From Paenibacillus polymyxa (GTDB lineage: Bacteria; Bacillota; Bacilli; Paenibacillales; Paenibacillaceae): DNA of 64,000 bases. Positions within the stretch are counted from its first letter, which is position 1; every line of letters starts with the position of its first letter. The DNA lies in contig NZ_JAGGNR010000012.1 of assembly GCF_018614975.1 (NCBI RefSeq), positions 1-64,000 on the forward strand, written 5' to 3'. Positions 1 to 8,376 of the stretch are shown piece after piece. Under the pieces are notes generated by a model. That model was not told the origin of the DNA and did no database searches. It saw only the letters and a list, made by a program, of their open reading frames with translations. The position numbers and the translations under genes are program-made.

Positions 1-193
1 GAGCTCGGTTTTTCACCAACACAAATTTACATAATTAGGATATTCAACAGGCGTGATAAAAAAGCAATTAACTAAATAAATTGAACTGAATAATTACACG
101 AAACGGAGAGGACAGAAAAAACTGTCATCGGAGTGATAAGTGTAAATATTCAATAGTTTAACTTATATAGAATATAAAGATGGAGTGATTACG

Positions 194-730
194 ATGAAAC
201 AACTTCCAGTAGAATGGAAGTCAGACCGACTTATTATCTCAAATGTGGAAGAATCCGATATTCCTGAACTTGAGTCCATATATGAGACCAGTCGGTACTT
301 GCATCAGTGGGATGGACAAGAGCATGATCGGAACTATGTGAAAGAATGTTTTAAAGAAGGCCACCTTCCGCCGGGAGGCAGGCTGGAGAATTATCGAATT
401 CAATCTATTCGCACGAATGAAGATGACCGCTATGTTGGTTTGTTAAGTGTATACCATGGGTACCCCTTGGAGGATTCGATCTATCTCGAATTTCTATATA
501 TCCAGAGCGAGATCCAGAAGCAGGGATATGGACAAGAATTAATTCAGGCGTTGACTCGTCACTTTTCCGAACTTGGTTACAAGGAAATTCGAATCAACGT
601 GGCACTCAAAAATTGGGCTGCATTACGCTTCTGGATTAAATCCGGATTCAATCAGATTAGCGGAATTTATGGTGATCTTCAACATTCGGAGGATACCTTT
701 GCCAATATAGAATTGATCAAATCTCTCTGA
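194..730 (+). CDS. GNAT family N-acetyltransferase
   Basis: Encodes a 178-residue cytoplasmic acetyltransferase of the GNAT fold that would transfer an acetyl group from acetyl-CoA to an unknown amine. The central strand EFLYIQSEIQKQGYGQELI contains the family's acetyl-CoA loop (Q-x-x-G-Y-G), followed by the usual C-terminal segment with N-W-A-A-L-R-F-W and a Gly-Phe near the end. The ATG at 194 is preferred over the in-frame GTG at 185 because GGAG at 182-185 lies eight bases upstream of it and overlaps the GTG. It stands alone before a DinB-like gene 30 bases downstream on the same strand. The substrate cannot be told from sequence. Confidence 0.85.
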   Translation: MKQLPVEWKSDRLIISNVEESDIPELESIYETSRYLHQWDGQEHDRNYVKECFKEGHLPPGGRLENYRIQSIRTNEDDRYVGLLSVYHGYPLEDSIYLEFLYIQSEIQKQGYGQELIQALTRHFSELGYKEIRINVALKNWAALRFWIKSGFNQISGIYGDLQHSEDTFANIELIKSL

Positions 731-760
731 AAAATATAGCCAATAATGGGGAATAGACTG

Positions 761-1240
761 ATGAAAACCTTCTTTCGTTATAACTGGATGGTACGTGAGC
801 AATGGTATGTATGGTGTGAAGATGTACCGCTTGAAGAATTGCTTCGGCCTCGCACGGGCGGAGTAGGCAACATATTACAAACATTATTTCATATCATTGA
901 TGTAGAGTGGAGCTGGCTGCAGTTGCTTCAGGGCAGACCGGATGATGCAGAAGATTTTGCAAACTACCAGAATCTTGAGGCGGTAAGGAGACTCGATCGC
1001 AAGTTACGTCCTGATGTGGAGGCATTTGTTACAGCCTGGGATTCGAGTATGGAAAAAAGAGCTTATATCGATCATCGCTCAGCTGGCAAGGCTAGTACAT
1101 ATTCATGGGGAGAAGTTATGCGACATGTGATCGCCCATGAGATTCACCATATGGGACAGCTCTCGGTATGGGCCAGAGGATTGGGCAAACAGCCAGTATC
1201 CGCCAATGTCATTGGCAAAGGCCTGATTATACCTGACTAA
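761..1240 (+). CDS. DinB-like four-helix metalloenzyme family protein
   Basis: A 159-residue protein of the DinB/YfiT-like superfamily, small four-helix bundles that usually bind a divalent metal through three histidines. The likely ligands are the His in LFHIIDVEWSW and the two in HVIAHEIHHMGQL, a C-terminal H-x3-H arrangement typical of the family. Members often act as bacillithiol- or mycothiol-dependent transferases, but most are uncharacterised. The ATG at 761 has GGGG at 748-751 upstream; an ATG at 746 is in frame but lacks a Shine-Dalgarno sequence. It probably shares a transcript with the acetyltransferase 30 bases upstream and the broken phosphotransferase downstream. Confidence 0.8.
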   Translation: MKTFFRYNWMVREQWYVWCEDVPLEELLRPRTGGVGNILQTLFHIIDVEWSWLQLLQGRPDDAEDFANYQNLEAVRRLDRKLRPDVEAFVTAWDSSMEKRAYIDHRSAGKASTYSWGEVMRHVIAHEIHHMGQLSVWARGLGKQPVSANVIGKGLIIPD

Positions 1241-1274
1241 CAGGGAGAGAGCGGCATGACATGGAAGGAGGGGA

Positions 1275-1842
1275 ATGATGACGATTCAACTTAGCCAGAT
1301 AAATTGGATAGAACTGGATGAACGTATTCAGCAGGTGATGGAACAGGAGTATCAGATCATTCCCTTGCCACCTGGACTGGAAGCTAGTGTAATGAGAATT
1401 GAAATGGGTGATCAGCAGTACGTATTGAAAGTCTGGGACAAGGATTCCAAACCGGATATCGCCAAACAATATCGATTATTGTCCAAGCTTCATCAAAGTG
1501 GAATTCGTGTTTCCAAACCCTATGGTTGGGGATTAGACGAGCAAGAGAATCAAGTGCTGTTAACGAGCTATGATGGAAAGCCGGTTAACCAATTAACACA
1601 AACCAAACTGACATATTTGGCTGAGCGATTAGTGGAGGTCCATCGTTATCCGGTGAATGAAGTGGGGACTGGAGAAGATGAAGAATACATATTCAGGTAT
1701 GATTTTGTTCAATACTTTTTCCTCAAATTGAATTACATGACGATATAAATGATCTTCTGGCAAACTTGATCCAGCAGGTCTAATGGAAAGGGTTCACAGC
1801 ATGACTGTCCATAATCCATATTTGCATGAGAATCTGCTGTAA
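1275..1842 (+). pseudogene. Decayed APH-like phosphotransferase gene
   Basis: The frame opened by ATG 1275 (good Shine-Dalgarno AAGGAGGGG just upstream) gives about 150 residues that look like the N-lobe of an aminoglycoside phosphotransferase-type kinase, including a VLKVWDKD strand and a linker with LLTSYDGKPV. It stops at 1746-1748, far short of the usual 250-300 residues. Adding one T to the T-run at 1716-1720 restores a plausible continuation, FPQIELHDDINDLLANLIQQ, to a stop at 1781. In a third frame HNPYLHENLL (stop at 1840-1842) resembles the catalytic loop H-x-D-x4-N with the Asp lost. So at least two frameshifts plus a missing active-site residue point to a dead gene. A sequencing error could explain the first shift but not the rest. 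Confidence 0.65.
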
Positions 1843-1977
1843 TCGTAATACGAGGATATACAATGACGACAGTATACGATTAACTCATAGTAAGGCAGCG
1901 TTTTTCAAATAAAATAAACAGCCAGTCCTAAACTAGCGATCCTCGCATACCTATGATAGTAGAGGAGCGTGATCGAT

Positions 1978-2325
1978 ATGGAGCAGAAAGTGCAAACTTA
2001 CTTTGAACTGAAACAGCAGCAAAAAGATATTGAGCAGCAGTTGTCTGTACTACGAGATGAGATTGTCGCGTATTGTGCAGAACAAGGGGTCTATGAGACA
2101 CAGGTTGGTGGTTACACCGTGAAAACAGTGCTTCAGAACCGGAAGGAATACGATGATCAGAAGCTGTATGCTTCTCTTCCAGACCCGGACATCTGGCGAT
2201 TGTTATCCAAGGTAGACAGCCATAAGCTGAAAAGCTTGATCAAGCTGAACATTCTGTCCGAGGAGCAAATTAACCCGGCATGCACCGTGAAACAGGTGAC
2301 CTTGTTACAGGTGGACAAGCTGTAA
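1978..2325 (+). CDS. Small coiled-coil protein of unknown function
   Basis: A 115-residue protein. Residues 1-40 are rich in Gln, Glu, Lys and Leu (FELKQQQKDIEQQLSVLRDE) and should form an amphipathic or coiled-coil helix. The remainder is a basic helical segment (SHKLKSLIKLNIL) ending in a short beta-like tail. No catalytic motif, signal peptide or membrane segment is visible. In layout it resembles small phage or Gam-like nuclease-associated proteins with an N-terminal coiled coil, but I cannot assign a family. The ATG at 1978 is preferred over a GTG at 1969 because AGGAG at 1963-1967 is spaced correctly only for the ATG. It stands alone. Confidence 0.6.
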   Translation: MEQKVQTYFELKQQQKDIEQQLSVLRDEIVAYCAEQGVYETQVGGYTVKTVLQNRKEYDDQKLYASLPDPDIWRLLSKVDSHKLKSLIKLNILSEEQINPACTVKQVTLLQVDKL

Positions 2326-2494
2326 CGTTTCATACCCTTTTCGTATATGAGTTGAATTAAACGGAACATCACGATGAAATAGCACCTTCCAAGGAATAGT
2401 TCTGTTGCGATGAGCAGTGGGACATAGGTGGAGGTGTTTTTGTTGTGCGAACGGGGAACCGGATCATAAATAGTTAAATATGAGGGGGAAGAAG

Positions 2495-2500
2495 TATAAT
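2495..2500 (+). promoter_or_regulatory. Probable -10 box of the xylanase promoter
   Basis: A perfect TATAAT hexamer lies 66 bases before the xylanase ATG. The matching -35 region near 2471-2477 is poor, so the promoter may be weak or need an activator. The expected transcription start is about 2507, immediately before the cre site. Confidence 0.5.
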
Positions 2501-2507
2501 TTGTTCA

Positions 2508-2523
2508 TTGTAAGCGTATTCAA
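2508..2523 (+). promoter_or_regulatory. cre site (CcpA operator)
   Basis: The 16 bases TTGTAAGCGTATTCAA match every constrained position of the Bacillus cre consensus WTGNAANCGNWNNCWW. The site begins at about +1 relative to the TATAAT at 2495-2500, where bound CcpA would block initiation. It implies carbon catabolite repression of the GH10 xylanase. Confidence 0.7.
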
Positions 2524-2565
2524 CAAACGATATGATGGATAAAAATGGGCAGGGAGGAATTGTAA

Positions 2566-3567
2566 ATGCCAACCGAAATTCCATCACTACATGCTGCGTA
2601 CGCTAATACGTTCAAAATAGGTGCTGCTGTACATACCAGAATGTTGCAGTCCGAAGGGGATTTCATCGCCAAACACTTCAATAGTATCACGGCTGAAAAT
2701 CAGATGAAATTCGAAGAAATTCACCCGGAAGAGGATCGTTATACTTTTGAGGCGGCGGATAAAATTGTTGATTTTGCCGTTGCCCAAGGGATTGGGGTTC
2801 GCGGACATACTTTGGTCTGGCATAATCAAACATCCAAATGGGTCTTTGAGGATTCCTCAGGTGCTCCCGCTTCCAGAGAGCTGTTATTATCTCGATTGAA
2901 GCAACATATTGATACGGTAGTAGGTCGGTATAAGGGGCAAATATATGCGTGGGATGTCGTCAATGAAGCTGTTGAAGATAAGACCGACCTGTTCATGCGG
3001 GACACGAAGTGGTTAGAGCTGGTGGGGGAAGATTATTTGCTGCAAGCGTTCAGTATGGCTCATGAAGCTGATCCAAATGCCCTTCTTTTCTATAATGACT
3101 ACAATGAGACGGATCCGGTCAAACGGGAGAAGATCTACAATCTGGTTCGGTCTTTGCTGGACAAGGGAGCGCCTGTACATGGGATTGGGTTGCAGGGGCA
3201 TTGGAATATTCATGGTCCTTCGATTGAGGAGATCCGAATGGCTATTGAGCGTTATGCTTCACTGGATGTACAGTTGCATGTTACGGAGCTGGATATGTCC
3301 GTGTTTCGTTATGAGGATCGTCGAACGGACCTCACCGCGCCAACTTCGGAGATGGCTGAGCTACAGGAGCGTCGATATGAGGAAATCTTTAATTTGTTCC
3401 GTGAGTATAAATCATCCATTACCTCTGTGACGTTCTGGGGAGTAGCGGACAATTATACATGGCTGGACCATTTCCCGGTTCGTGGGCGCAAAAATTGGCC
3501 TTTTGTATTTGATCAACAGTTGCAGCCTAAGGAATCATTTTGGCGCATCATTAACCCTATGTCCTGA
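2566..3567 (+). CDS. Intracellular endo-1,4-beta-xylanase, GH10
   Basis: A 333-residue glycoside hydrolase family 10 enzyme that cleaves beta-1,4-xylosidic bonds with retention. The fold landmarks are in order: RGHTLVWHNQ, WDVVNEAVED with the acid/base Glu134, LQGHWNIHGPS, and LHVTELDMSV with the nucleophile Glu241, then TFWGVADNYTWLDHFP near the end. There is no signal peptide, so it probably hydrolyses imported xylo-oligosaccharides in the cytoplasm, as known for short GH10 enzymes of Paenibacillus and Geobacillus. The ATG at 2566 follows a strong GGGAGG. A cre site and -10 box lie upstream and a hairpin terminator follows the stop, so it is probably monocistronic. Confidence 0.93.
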   Translation: MPTEIPSLHAAYANTFKIGAAVHTRMLQSEGDFIAKHFNSITAENQMKFEEIHPEEDRYTFEAADKIVDFAVAQGIGVRGHTLVWHNQTSKWVFEDSSGAPASRELLLSRLKQHIDTVVGRYKGQIYAWDVVNEAVEDKTDLFMRDTKWLELVGEDYLLQAFSMAHEADPNALLFYNDYNETDPVKREKIYNLVRSLLDKGAPVHGIGLQGHWNIHGPSIEEIRMAIERYASLDVQLHVTELDMSVFRYEDRRTDLTAPTSEMAELQERRYEEIFNLFREYKSSITSVTFWGVADNYTWLDHFPVRGRKNWPFVFDQQLQPKESFWRIINPMS

Positions 3568-3587
3568 ACATCAGGGAAGTGGAGAGA

Positions 3588-3613
3588 ATCGGTCACAATG
3601 TGGCCGATTTTTT
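3588..3613 (+). terminator. Rho-independent terminator after the xylanase
   Basis: A 9-bp stem (3588-3596 with 3600-3608, one G-T pair) closes a 3-base loop and is followed by a run of T residues to 3613. Confidence 0.85.
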
Positions 3614-3672
3614 GCTGTACTCAATATAGATTATACAGTACGGCAATCTCTTTCCTGAAATGAGATGAGAAG

Positions 3673-3843
3673 ATGGATTGCATCCGAAACTATTTAATTA
3701 CTTTTGCCGGAAATTTTGCATTTAGTTATTATATTTTTGAAGAGGGTACTTTTGCCAAACCGCTGATGTTTGCAACATTGATGCTGTTGCTGATCATGAC
3801 AATCGATTACATGAAAAGTAGAAACAAATATACATTGGATTAG
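3673..3843 (+). CDS. Possible 56-residue membrane protein
   Basis: An open frame from ATG 3673 to TAG 3843 encodes 56 residues with two hydrophobic stretches, YLITFAGNFAFSYYIF and PLMFATLMLLLIMTID, joined by a short acidic-polar loop (EEGTFAK) and ending in a basic tail (KSRNKY). This is the pattern of a small two-helix membrane protein. A weak GAGAAG sequence precedes the ATG. It fills a 440-base gap between the xylanase terminator and purine nucleoside phosphorylase. Function is unknown, and chance coding cannot be excluded without homologues. Confidence 0.5.
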   Translation: MDCIRNYLITFAGNFAFSYYIFEEGTFAKPLMFATLMLLLIMTIDYMKSRNKYTLD

Positions 3844-3860
3844 GACATGTCCATGTTTTT

Positions 3861-3887
3861 AAACGATTCTGGAGCATAGGGTCGTTT
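3861..3887 (+). terminator. Weak hairpin terminator candidate
   Basis: A 9-bp stem (3861-3869 with 3879-3887, two G-T pairs) around a 9-base loop follows the small membrane ORF and is trailed by a T-rich stretch. Confidence 0.35.
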
Positions 3888-4008
3888 GTTTATTGTATAT
3901 AGAAACGCTTCCATTTACATCAAGACCATTGTTCATTACACTTGATGAGTAGCACATCATTAACTCGGTTTTCGTTAACTCAATTCAGATCATCAGGAGG
4001 ATATCATT

Positions 4009-4827
4009 ATGCATCAATCCGCACATATTCAGAAAGCAAGAGATTACATATTAAACCGAATCCATACCAAACCTGCCGTAGGCATGATTCTGGGTTCGGG
4101 ACTGGGAGCGCTCGCGGACGAGATTGAAAATGCGACCGTTATTCCGTATACAGATATTCCGTATTTCGCCCAATCGGAGGCTATCGGTCATGCCAATGAA
4201 TTGGTTATTGGTGAACTGATGGGCAAAACGGTTGTAGCGATGAAAGGCCGTCTTCATTATTATGAAGGTTTCACATTGGACGAAGTGACTTTCCCCGTTC
4301 GGATCATGAAGGCGCTGGGTGTCGAGCAATTGCTTATCACCAATGCCTGCGGAGCCATCAACACAAGCTTTGAGCCGGGTCAACTGATGCTCATTACAGA
4401 TCATATTAACCTGGTAGGCAATAACCCGTTGATGGGACCGAATAATGCTGAACTGGGTGTGCGCTTCCCAGACGTATCACAGGTATACAATCGCGAACTG
4501 CGCAGCATTGCCCTTAAGGTTGCAGAAGAGCAAAATGTTGGCCTGCAGCAAGGTGTCTATGCATGGTGGAGTGGCCCGGCATATGAGACACCAGCGGAGA
4601 TTCGCATGATTCGTACGATGGGTGCGGATGCAGTGGGTATGTCCACGGTACCTGAAGCCATTGTTGCCATTCATGGTGGCATGAAGGTACTAGGTATTTC
4701 CTGTCTGACCAACATGGCCTGTGGTATTCTGGATCAGCCGTTAAGTCATGATGAAGTCATTGAAGTGGCTGCGCAAGTGAAAACAACCTTTATCGGACTT
4801 GTAAAAGGCATCTTGAAAGAGATCTAA
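4009..4827 (+). CDS. punA: Purine nucleoside phosphorylase, trimeric type
   Basis: A 272-residue purine nucleoside phosphorylase I, which splits inosine and guanosine with phosphate to give the free base and ribose 1-phosphate in purine salvage. Family landmarks are the phosphate-binding GSGLG near residue 30, GRLHYYEGF, LITNACGAIN, the STVPEAIVA segment carrying the base-contacting Glu, and SCLTNMACGI with the base-binding Asn. Length and order match trimeric bacterial enzymes. The ATG at 4009 has AGGAGG a few bases upstream. It converges on the LacI gene and shares a bidirectional terminator with it. Confidence 0.93.
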   Translation: MHQSAHIQKARDYILNRIHTKPAVGMILGSGLGALADEIENATVIPYTDIPYFAQSEAIGHANELVIGELMGKTVVAMKGRLHYYEGFTLDEVTFPVRIMKALGVEQLLITNACGAINTSFEPGQLMLITDHINLVGNNPLMGPNNAELGVRFPDVSQVYNRELRSIALKVAEEQNVGLQQGVYAWWSGPAYETPAEIRMIRTMGADAVGMSTVPEAIVAIHGGMKVLGISCLTNMACGILDQPLSHDEVIEVAAQVKTTFIGLVKGILKEI

Positions 4828-4897
4828 TCGCGAGATGATTTCTATTCTAGGCCGCGATGGATAGGATAGAGTTTTCATACAGCCAAATCGAAACCAC

Positions 4898-4947
4898 AAA
4901 AAAACGTATGCTTCACGAGTTGTTACTCGTGAGACATACGTTTTTTT
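4898..4947. terminator. Bidirectional terminator
   Basis: A long near-perfect hairpin has an A-run (4898-4904) on the left arm and a T-run (4941-4947) on the right, with arms containing ACGTATG and CATACGT plus an inner CACGAG/CTCGTG stem. It can terminate both punA and the converging lacI-type gene, whose stop codon lies inside it. Confidence 0.85.
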
Positions 4948-6022
4948 ATTTTGCAGAACTATGAACCATCTGAGAATTAGCCGGCATGATTGCTGGTGTA
5001 GACTCCCTGATGATGGGTTTGGTCACAATATGTGAGACCTGATACGGTTGTGTCGGGCTATTAATCCGGGATAACAGCATCTCCGCAGCCTTGATGCCCA
5101 TCTCATTGCTATAAATATGAACCGTCGTTAATGCTGGCTCAATAATTCGAGATTGGGGTGCATTATCGAATCCACATATCGCAATATCCTGTGGCACAGC
5201 GACATTTCTGTCTTTTAACGCCCTGATCAGATCAACTGCTATAAAGTCATTAGCGCATACGTAAGCGGAAGGTACGGAGGCCAGCTCTGCCACTCGCTGG
5301 TTCAACCATCCTGGCTTGGAGAAACACAGGCGATCATTATCTACGATGCAATGGGACAGGTCGACCTGCAACCCCGCCTCCAACATAGCACGCTGATATC
5401 CAACCCATCGTTCATTAAAGCTCTTGCAGTGATTGTAATCTCCGACGAATCCAATACTTGTGTAGCCGCTCTCAATTAATTTTGTGGTTAACTGATAGAT
5501 GCTGTGTTCATTCTCCATGAGTAGCAGATCTGCTTGGAATTCGGGATAACATATGTTGGAAGCGCAATCGATAAAGATGGTGGGAATGCCCAGATCGGTA
5601 ATCAGCTGTGTATATTCCAGATCAAATAATTCTATGCAAATAATGCCGTCTACTTTGGCTATATCAAAATTGTTGGGAAGTGTAAGTGTATCTTGATCGT
5701 CTTCACGCACGATATGAATCGAGAGATTGTATCCCTCCGCACTGATTCTTTTCTCCAAACCACTGATTAACAACGAACCAAAGTGAGATGTATTCGGCAG
5801 GTTTTCAGTTAACAGGGCAATATTGCCCGGAGCCTTGGTTAGAACATGCTCATTGTCCATATAGGCAAACTGTTTATATTTAAGTTCAATTGCTTTTTTA
5901 ATTACACGATTTCGGGTCTCATCCGGGATGTTTCCGCTATCGTTTAATGCTTTGGAAGCTGTATTCCTGGAGATCCCCAAAGCATCAGCGATGTCTTGTA
6001 TCGTGACTTTTTCCTTTGCCAT
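4946..6022 (-). CDS. LacI family transcriptional regulator
   Basis: A 358-residue LacI/GalR-type repressor. Residues 6-27 (VTIQDIADALGISRNTASKALN) form the helix-turn-helix and hinge start, followed by a periplasmic-binding-protein-like effector domain with AYVCANDFIAVDLIRAL and DIAICGFDNAP, both typical of the family. The start ATG at 6022 has GAGGTG at good spacing on the minus strand. It is divergent from the sugar importer and GH32 genes, so it most likely controls them in response to a fructose-containing sugar; that link rests on position. The intergenic region carries direct repeats that may be its operators. Confidence 0.88.
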   Translation of the reverse strand: MAKEKVTIQDIADALGISRNTASKALNDSGNIPDETRNRVIKKAIELKYKQFAYMDNEHVLTKAPGNIALLTENLPNTSHFGSLLISGLEKRISAEGYNLSIHIVREDDQDTLTLPNNFDIAKVDGIICIELFDLEYTQLITDLGIPTIFIDCASNICYPEFQADLLLMENEHSIYQLTTKLIESGYTSIGFVGDYNHCKSFNERWVGYQRAMLEAGLQVDLSHCIVDNDRLCFSKPGWLNQRVAELASVPSAYVCANDFIAVDLIRALKDRNVAVPQDIAICGFDNAPQSRIIEPALTTVHIYSNEMGIKAAEMLLSRINSPTQPYQVSHIVTKPIIRESTPAIMPANSQMVHSSAK

Positions 6023-6342
6023 CTAATGCTTCACCTCTAATCATCAATAGTCATCCATATTCTTCTCTAAGTCAAATGTATAATAGAACGGGACAAATAG
6101 CAATCTCTGTTTTACAAATGCACAATTGTATTTACATTTAGATAAGCGAATTCTATTTTCATAATTGTTCCAGAAGTTTCGTTGACTAGTGTAACAATGA
6201 TGATCTATTACAGTAATGATATAGAAATATCTATGCTGGTATTAACGATTCAGTGCTGTATATATGCAAATTTAATCCTCTTTAGTTACATTAATGCAAA
6301 GGAAAAATGATCAAATGCACAAATGTTTTTTTACAAAACGTA

Positions 6343-6370
6343 TTGACTTAATCCGTTGAAACCTGATAAA
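6343..6370 (+). promoter_or_regulatory. Sigma-A-like promoter of the sugar operon
   Basis: TTGACT at 6343-6348 is separated by 16 bases from GATAAA at 6365-6370. The -35 box matches five of six positions and the -10 four of six. Transcription would start near 6377, inside the repeated motif, which fits repression. Confidence 0.5.
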
Positions 6371-6400
6371 TTGTAAATTATTAAATAGGCAATTGTAAAT
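6369..6400 (+). repeat. Direct repeat, possible LacI-family operators
   Basis: AATTGTAAAT occurs at 6369-6378 and again at 6391-6400, exactly 22 bases apart, which places both copies on the same face of the helix. It sits at and just after the predicted -10 box. The motif is not a classic LacI palindrome, so assignment to the neighbouring repressor is inference. Confidence 0.4.
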
Positions 6401-6457
6401 ATTGAAAGCCCTTACTGAAAACAATTGTCAACTTCTAGAATGAACGGGGGTATCGTG

Positions 6458-7423
6458 TTGGATAACATAGCCGACAGCAAAAAGGGCGAAGGAAGGGTAC
6501 TGAAGGTGAGGGCGACAAGTGGTCATAGGTTGCAGCAGCTCAAAAAAAATTACTTTTTATATATGTTGCTTGCACCAGCCTTAATTTTGACTCTTATCTT
6601 CAAGTACATTCCGATGTACGGAGCCATCATTGCGTTTAAGGATTTCAGTCCGATCAAAGGCATCATGGGCAGTGATTGGGTAGGACTGAAGCATTTCGAG
6701 AAATTTATAGCTTCACCCAATTTCGATATCATTTTAATGAATACGCTTAAACTCAGCTTTTTGGGATTGATATTCAGTTTCCCGGTGCCCATTTTACTGG
6801 CACTCATGCTTAATCAGGTACGCAAAGCTGGCATCAAGAAAAATATTCAATTGTTTCTGTACGCACCCAATTTTATCTCGGTTGTCGTCGTTGTGGGTAT
6901 GCTGTTCATCTTCCTCTCACCGACAGGGCCGATTAATCAATTAGCCACATGGATTACAGGTCAGCCAATCATGTTTATGTCTGAACCGGAATATTTCCGC
7001 TGGATCTACATTTTGTCCGATATCTGGACCGGAGCCGGTTGGGCTTCCATCATATACGTCGCGGCTCTGGCCAATGTTGATCCGGAGCTTCACAATGCGG
7101 CTAATCTGGATGGAGCCAATCTCCTTCAGCGTATTCGCCACATTGACCTTCCAACGATTCGTCCAATTATGGCCATCGTCTTTATCCTTGCAGCTGGCGG
7201 GATTATGTCCATTGGATTTGAGAAGGCCTATCTGATGCAGACGTCCATGAACCTGCCATCCTCCGAGATTATTGCCACGTATGTCTACAAGGTGGGGTTA
7301 CAGTCTGGAGATTACGCTTATTCTGCGGCAGTGGGATTGTTCAACTCGGTTATCAATGTGATTTTGCTGGTGACGGTGAATCTGATTGTGAAGAAATTGA
7401 ATGAAGGCGAAGGCCTCTATTAG
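6458..7423 (+). CDS. ABC sugar importer permease, LplB-like
   Basis: A permease of about 321 residues for a binding-protein-dependent carbohydrate importer. Six hydrophobic segments are visible, with FLYMLLAPALILTLIF first, and the cytoplasmic EAA loop is seen as NAANLDGANLLQRIRHIDLP, where the ATPase docks. The N-terminal FKYIPMYGAIIAFKDF is characteristic of the LplB family of Paenibacillus and Bacillus. The start is uncertain: GGGGG at 6446-6450 favours TTG 6458 (or GTG 6455), and the ATG at 6440 has no Shine-Dalgarno sequence. The next permease follows with a 16-base gap. No ATPase gene is present, so a shared MsmX-type ATPase probably powers it. Confidence 0.9.
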   Translation: MDNIADSKKGEGRVLKVRATSGHRLQQLKKNYFLYMLLAPALILTLIFKYIPMYGAIIAFKDFSPIKGIMGSDWVGLKHFEKFIASPNFDIILMNTLKLSFLGLIFSFPVPILLALMLNQVRKAGIKKNIQLFLYAPNFISVVVVVGMLFIFLSPTGPINQLATWITGQPIMFMSEPEYFRWIYILSDIWTGAGWASIIYVAALANVDPELHNAANLDGANLLQRIRHIDLPTIRPIMAIVFILAAGGIMSIGFEKAYLMQTSMNLPSSEIIATYVYKVGLQSGDYAYSAAVGLFNSVINVILLVTVNLIVKKLNEGEGLY

Positions 7424-7439
7424 GAAAGGAGTATTATCC

Positions 7440-8321
7440 ATGGTTGTTAAACACACGGGAATGGATCGATTGATCCTCACACTCAATGCCATCTTTCTCA
7501 CCTGTGCTGTACTGGTTGTGGTTGTTCCCCTGATTTATATTGTTATCGCCTCATTCATGGACCCCACTGTGCTACTGAATCGTGGACTGTCCTTTAATGT
7601 ATCGGACTGGAGTCTGGACGGATATCAGATGATTTTGTCCAATCCAGCCATGATCCGGGGGTTTGCAAATGCGGTATTGTACTCGGTTTCCTTTGCACTG
7701 ATCACCGTGACCGTATCCATATTTGCAGGTTATGCATTGTCGGATGAAAGGCTCGCGGGACGTGGATTTTTCATGATTATCTTTATCATTACAATGTTCT
7801 TCGGCGGGGGATTAATCCCTACTTATCTACTCATACGTAATCTCGGCATGCTCGATACGGTGTGGGCGATCATCATCCCTGGAGCCGTTAACGTCTGGAA
7901 CATCATTCTCTCCAGAACCTTTTTCAAAGGAGTCCCTCGAGAACTGAAAGAAGCTGCAAACGTGGATGGCGCCTCTGAGATGAAGATATTCTTCCAGATC
8001 GTCATACCGTTGTCGAAACCGATCATTTTTGTACTTGCACTCTATGCGTTCGTTGGGCAATGGAATTCCTATTTTGATGCAATGATCTATCTCGATAATC
8101 CGAACCTGCATCCGTTACAGCTCGTTCTGCGTTCTATTCTGATTCAGAACCAGGCTGCACCGGGCATGATCAGTGATCAGCTAGCAATGGCAGAACTGAA
8201 ACGGCTCTCCGAGATGATTAAATACTCAGCAATTGTCATTTCGAGTCTGCCACTCATCATCATGTACCCGTTCTTCCAGAAGTATTTTGAAAAAGGTGTC
8301 ATGGTCGGTTCCCTCAAATAG
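7440..8321 (+). CDS. ABC sugar importer permease, YtcP-like
   Basis: The second permease, 293 residues, of the same importer. It has about six membrane segments and the EAA loop ELKEAANVDGASEMKIFFQI, and ends with FFQKYFEKGVMVGSLK, the closing sequence typical of YtcP/AraQ-like permeases. ATG 7440 follows AAAGGAG at good spacing; longer in-frame extension into the upstream gene is not supported. It is co-transcribed with the first permease and the binding lipoprotein and would form a heterodimeric channel with the former. Confidence 0.92.
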   Translation: MVVKHTGMDRLILTLNAIFLTCAVLVVVVPLIYIVIASFMDPTVLLNRGLSFNVSDWSLDGYQMILSNPAMIRGFANAVLYSVSFALITVTVSIFAGYALSDERLAGRGFFMIIFIITMFFGGGLIPTYLLIRNLGMLDTVWAIIIPGAVNVWNIILSRTFFKGVPRELKEAANVDGASEMKIFFQIVIPLSKPIIFVLALYAFVGQWNSYFDAMIYLDNPNLHPLQLVLRSILIQNQAAPGMISDQLAMAELKRLSEMIKYSAIVISSLPLIIMYPFFQKYFEKGVMVGSLK

Positions 8322-8376
8322 TGAACAGCCTGCGATACAGTAAGTTGATCCAATCCAACTCATGGAGGTCATTATG

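Larger units (their letters stand above)
6023..6457. promoter_or_regulatory. Divergent control region of the fructan locus
   Basis: AT-rich 435 bases between the regulator and the permease gene, with no convincing gene. It contains a sigma-A-like promoter at 6343-6370, direct repeats at 6369-6400, and further related CAATTGTA/ACAATTGT motifs at 6121-6130 and 6421-6428. A partial cre-like sequence lies at 6140-6155 but misses two key bases. Confidence 0.6.

Noticed and set aside
1..75. Open frame entering from the left edge (24 codons to a TAA at 73-75)
   Set aside because: Could be the 3' end of an upstream gene, but it is too short and has no recognisable motif.
6140..6155. Second cre site in the fructan control region
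   Set aside because: Only the AAGCG core and part of the right half match; the TG of the left half is missing.
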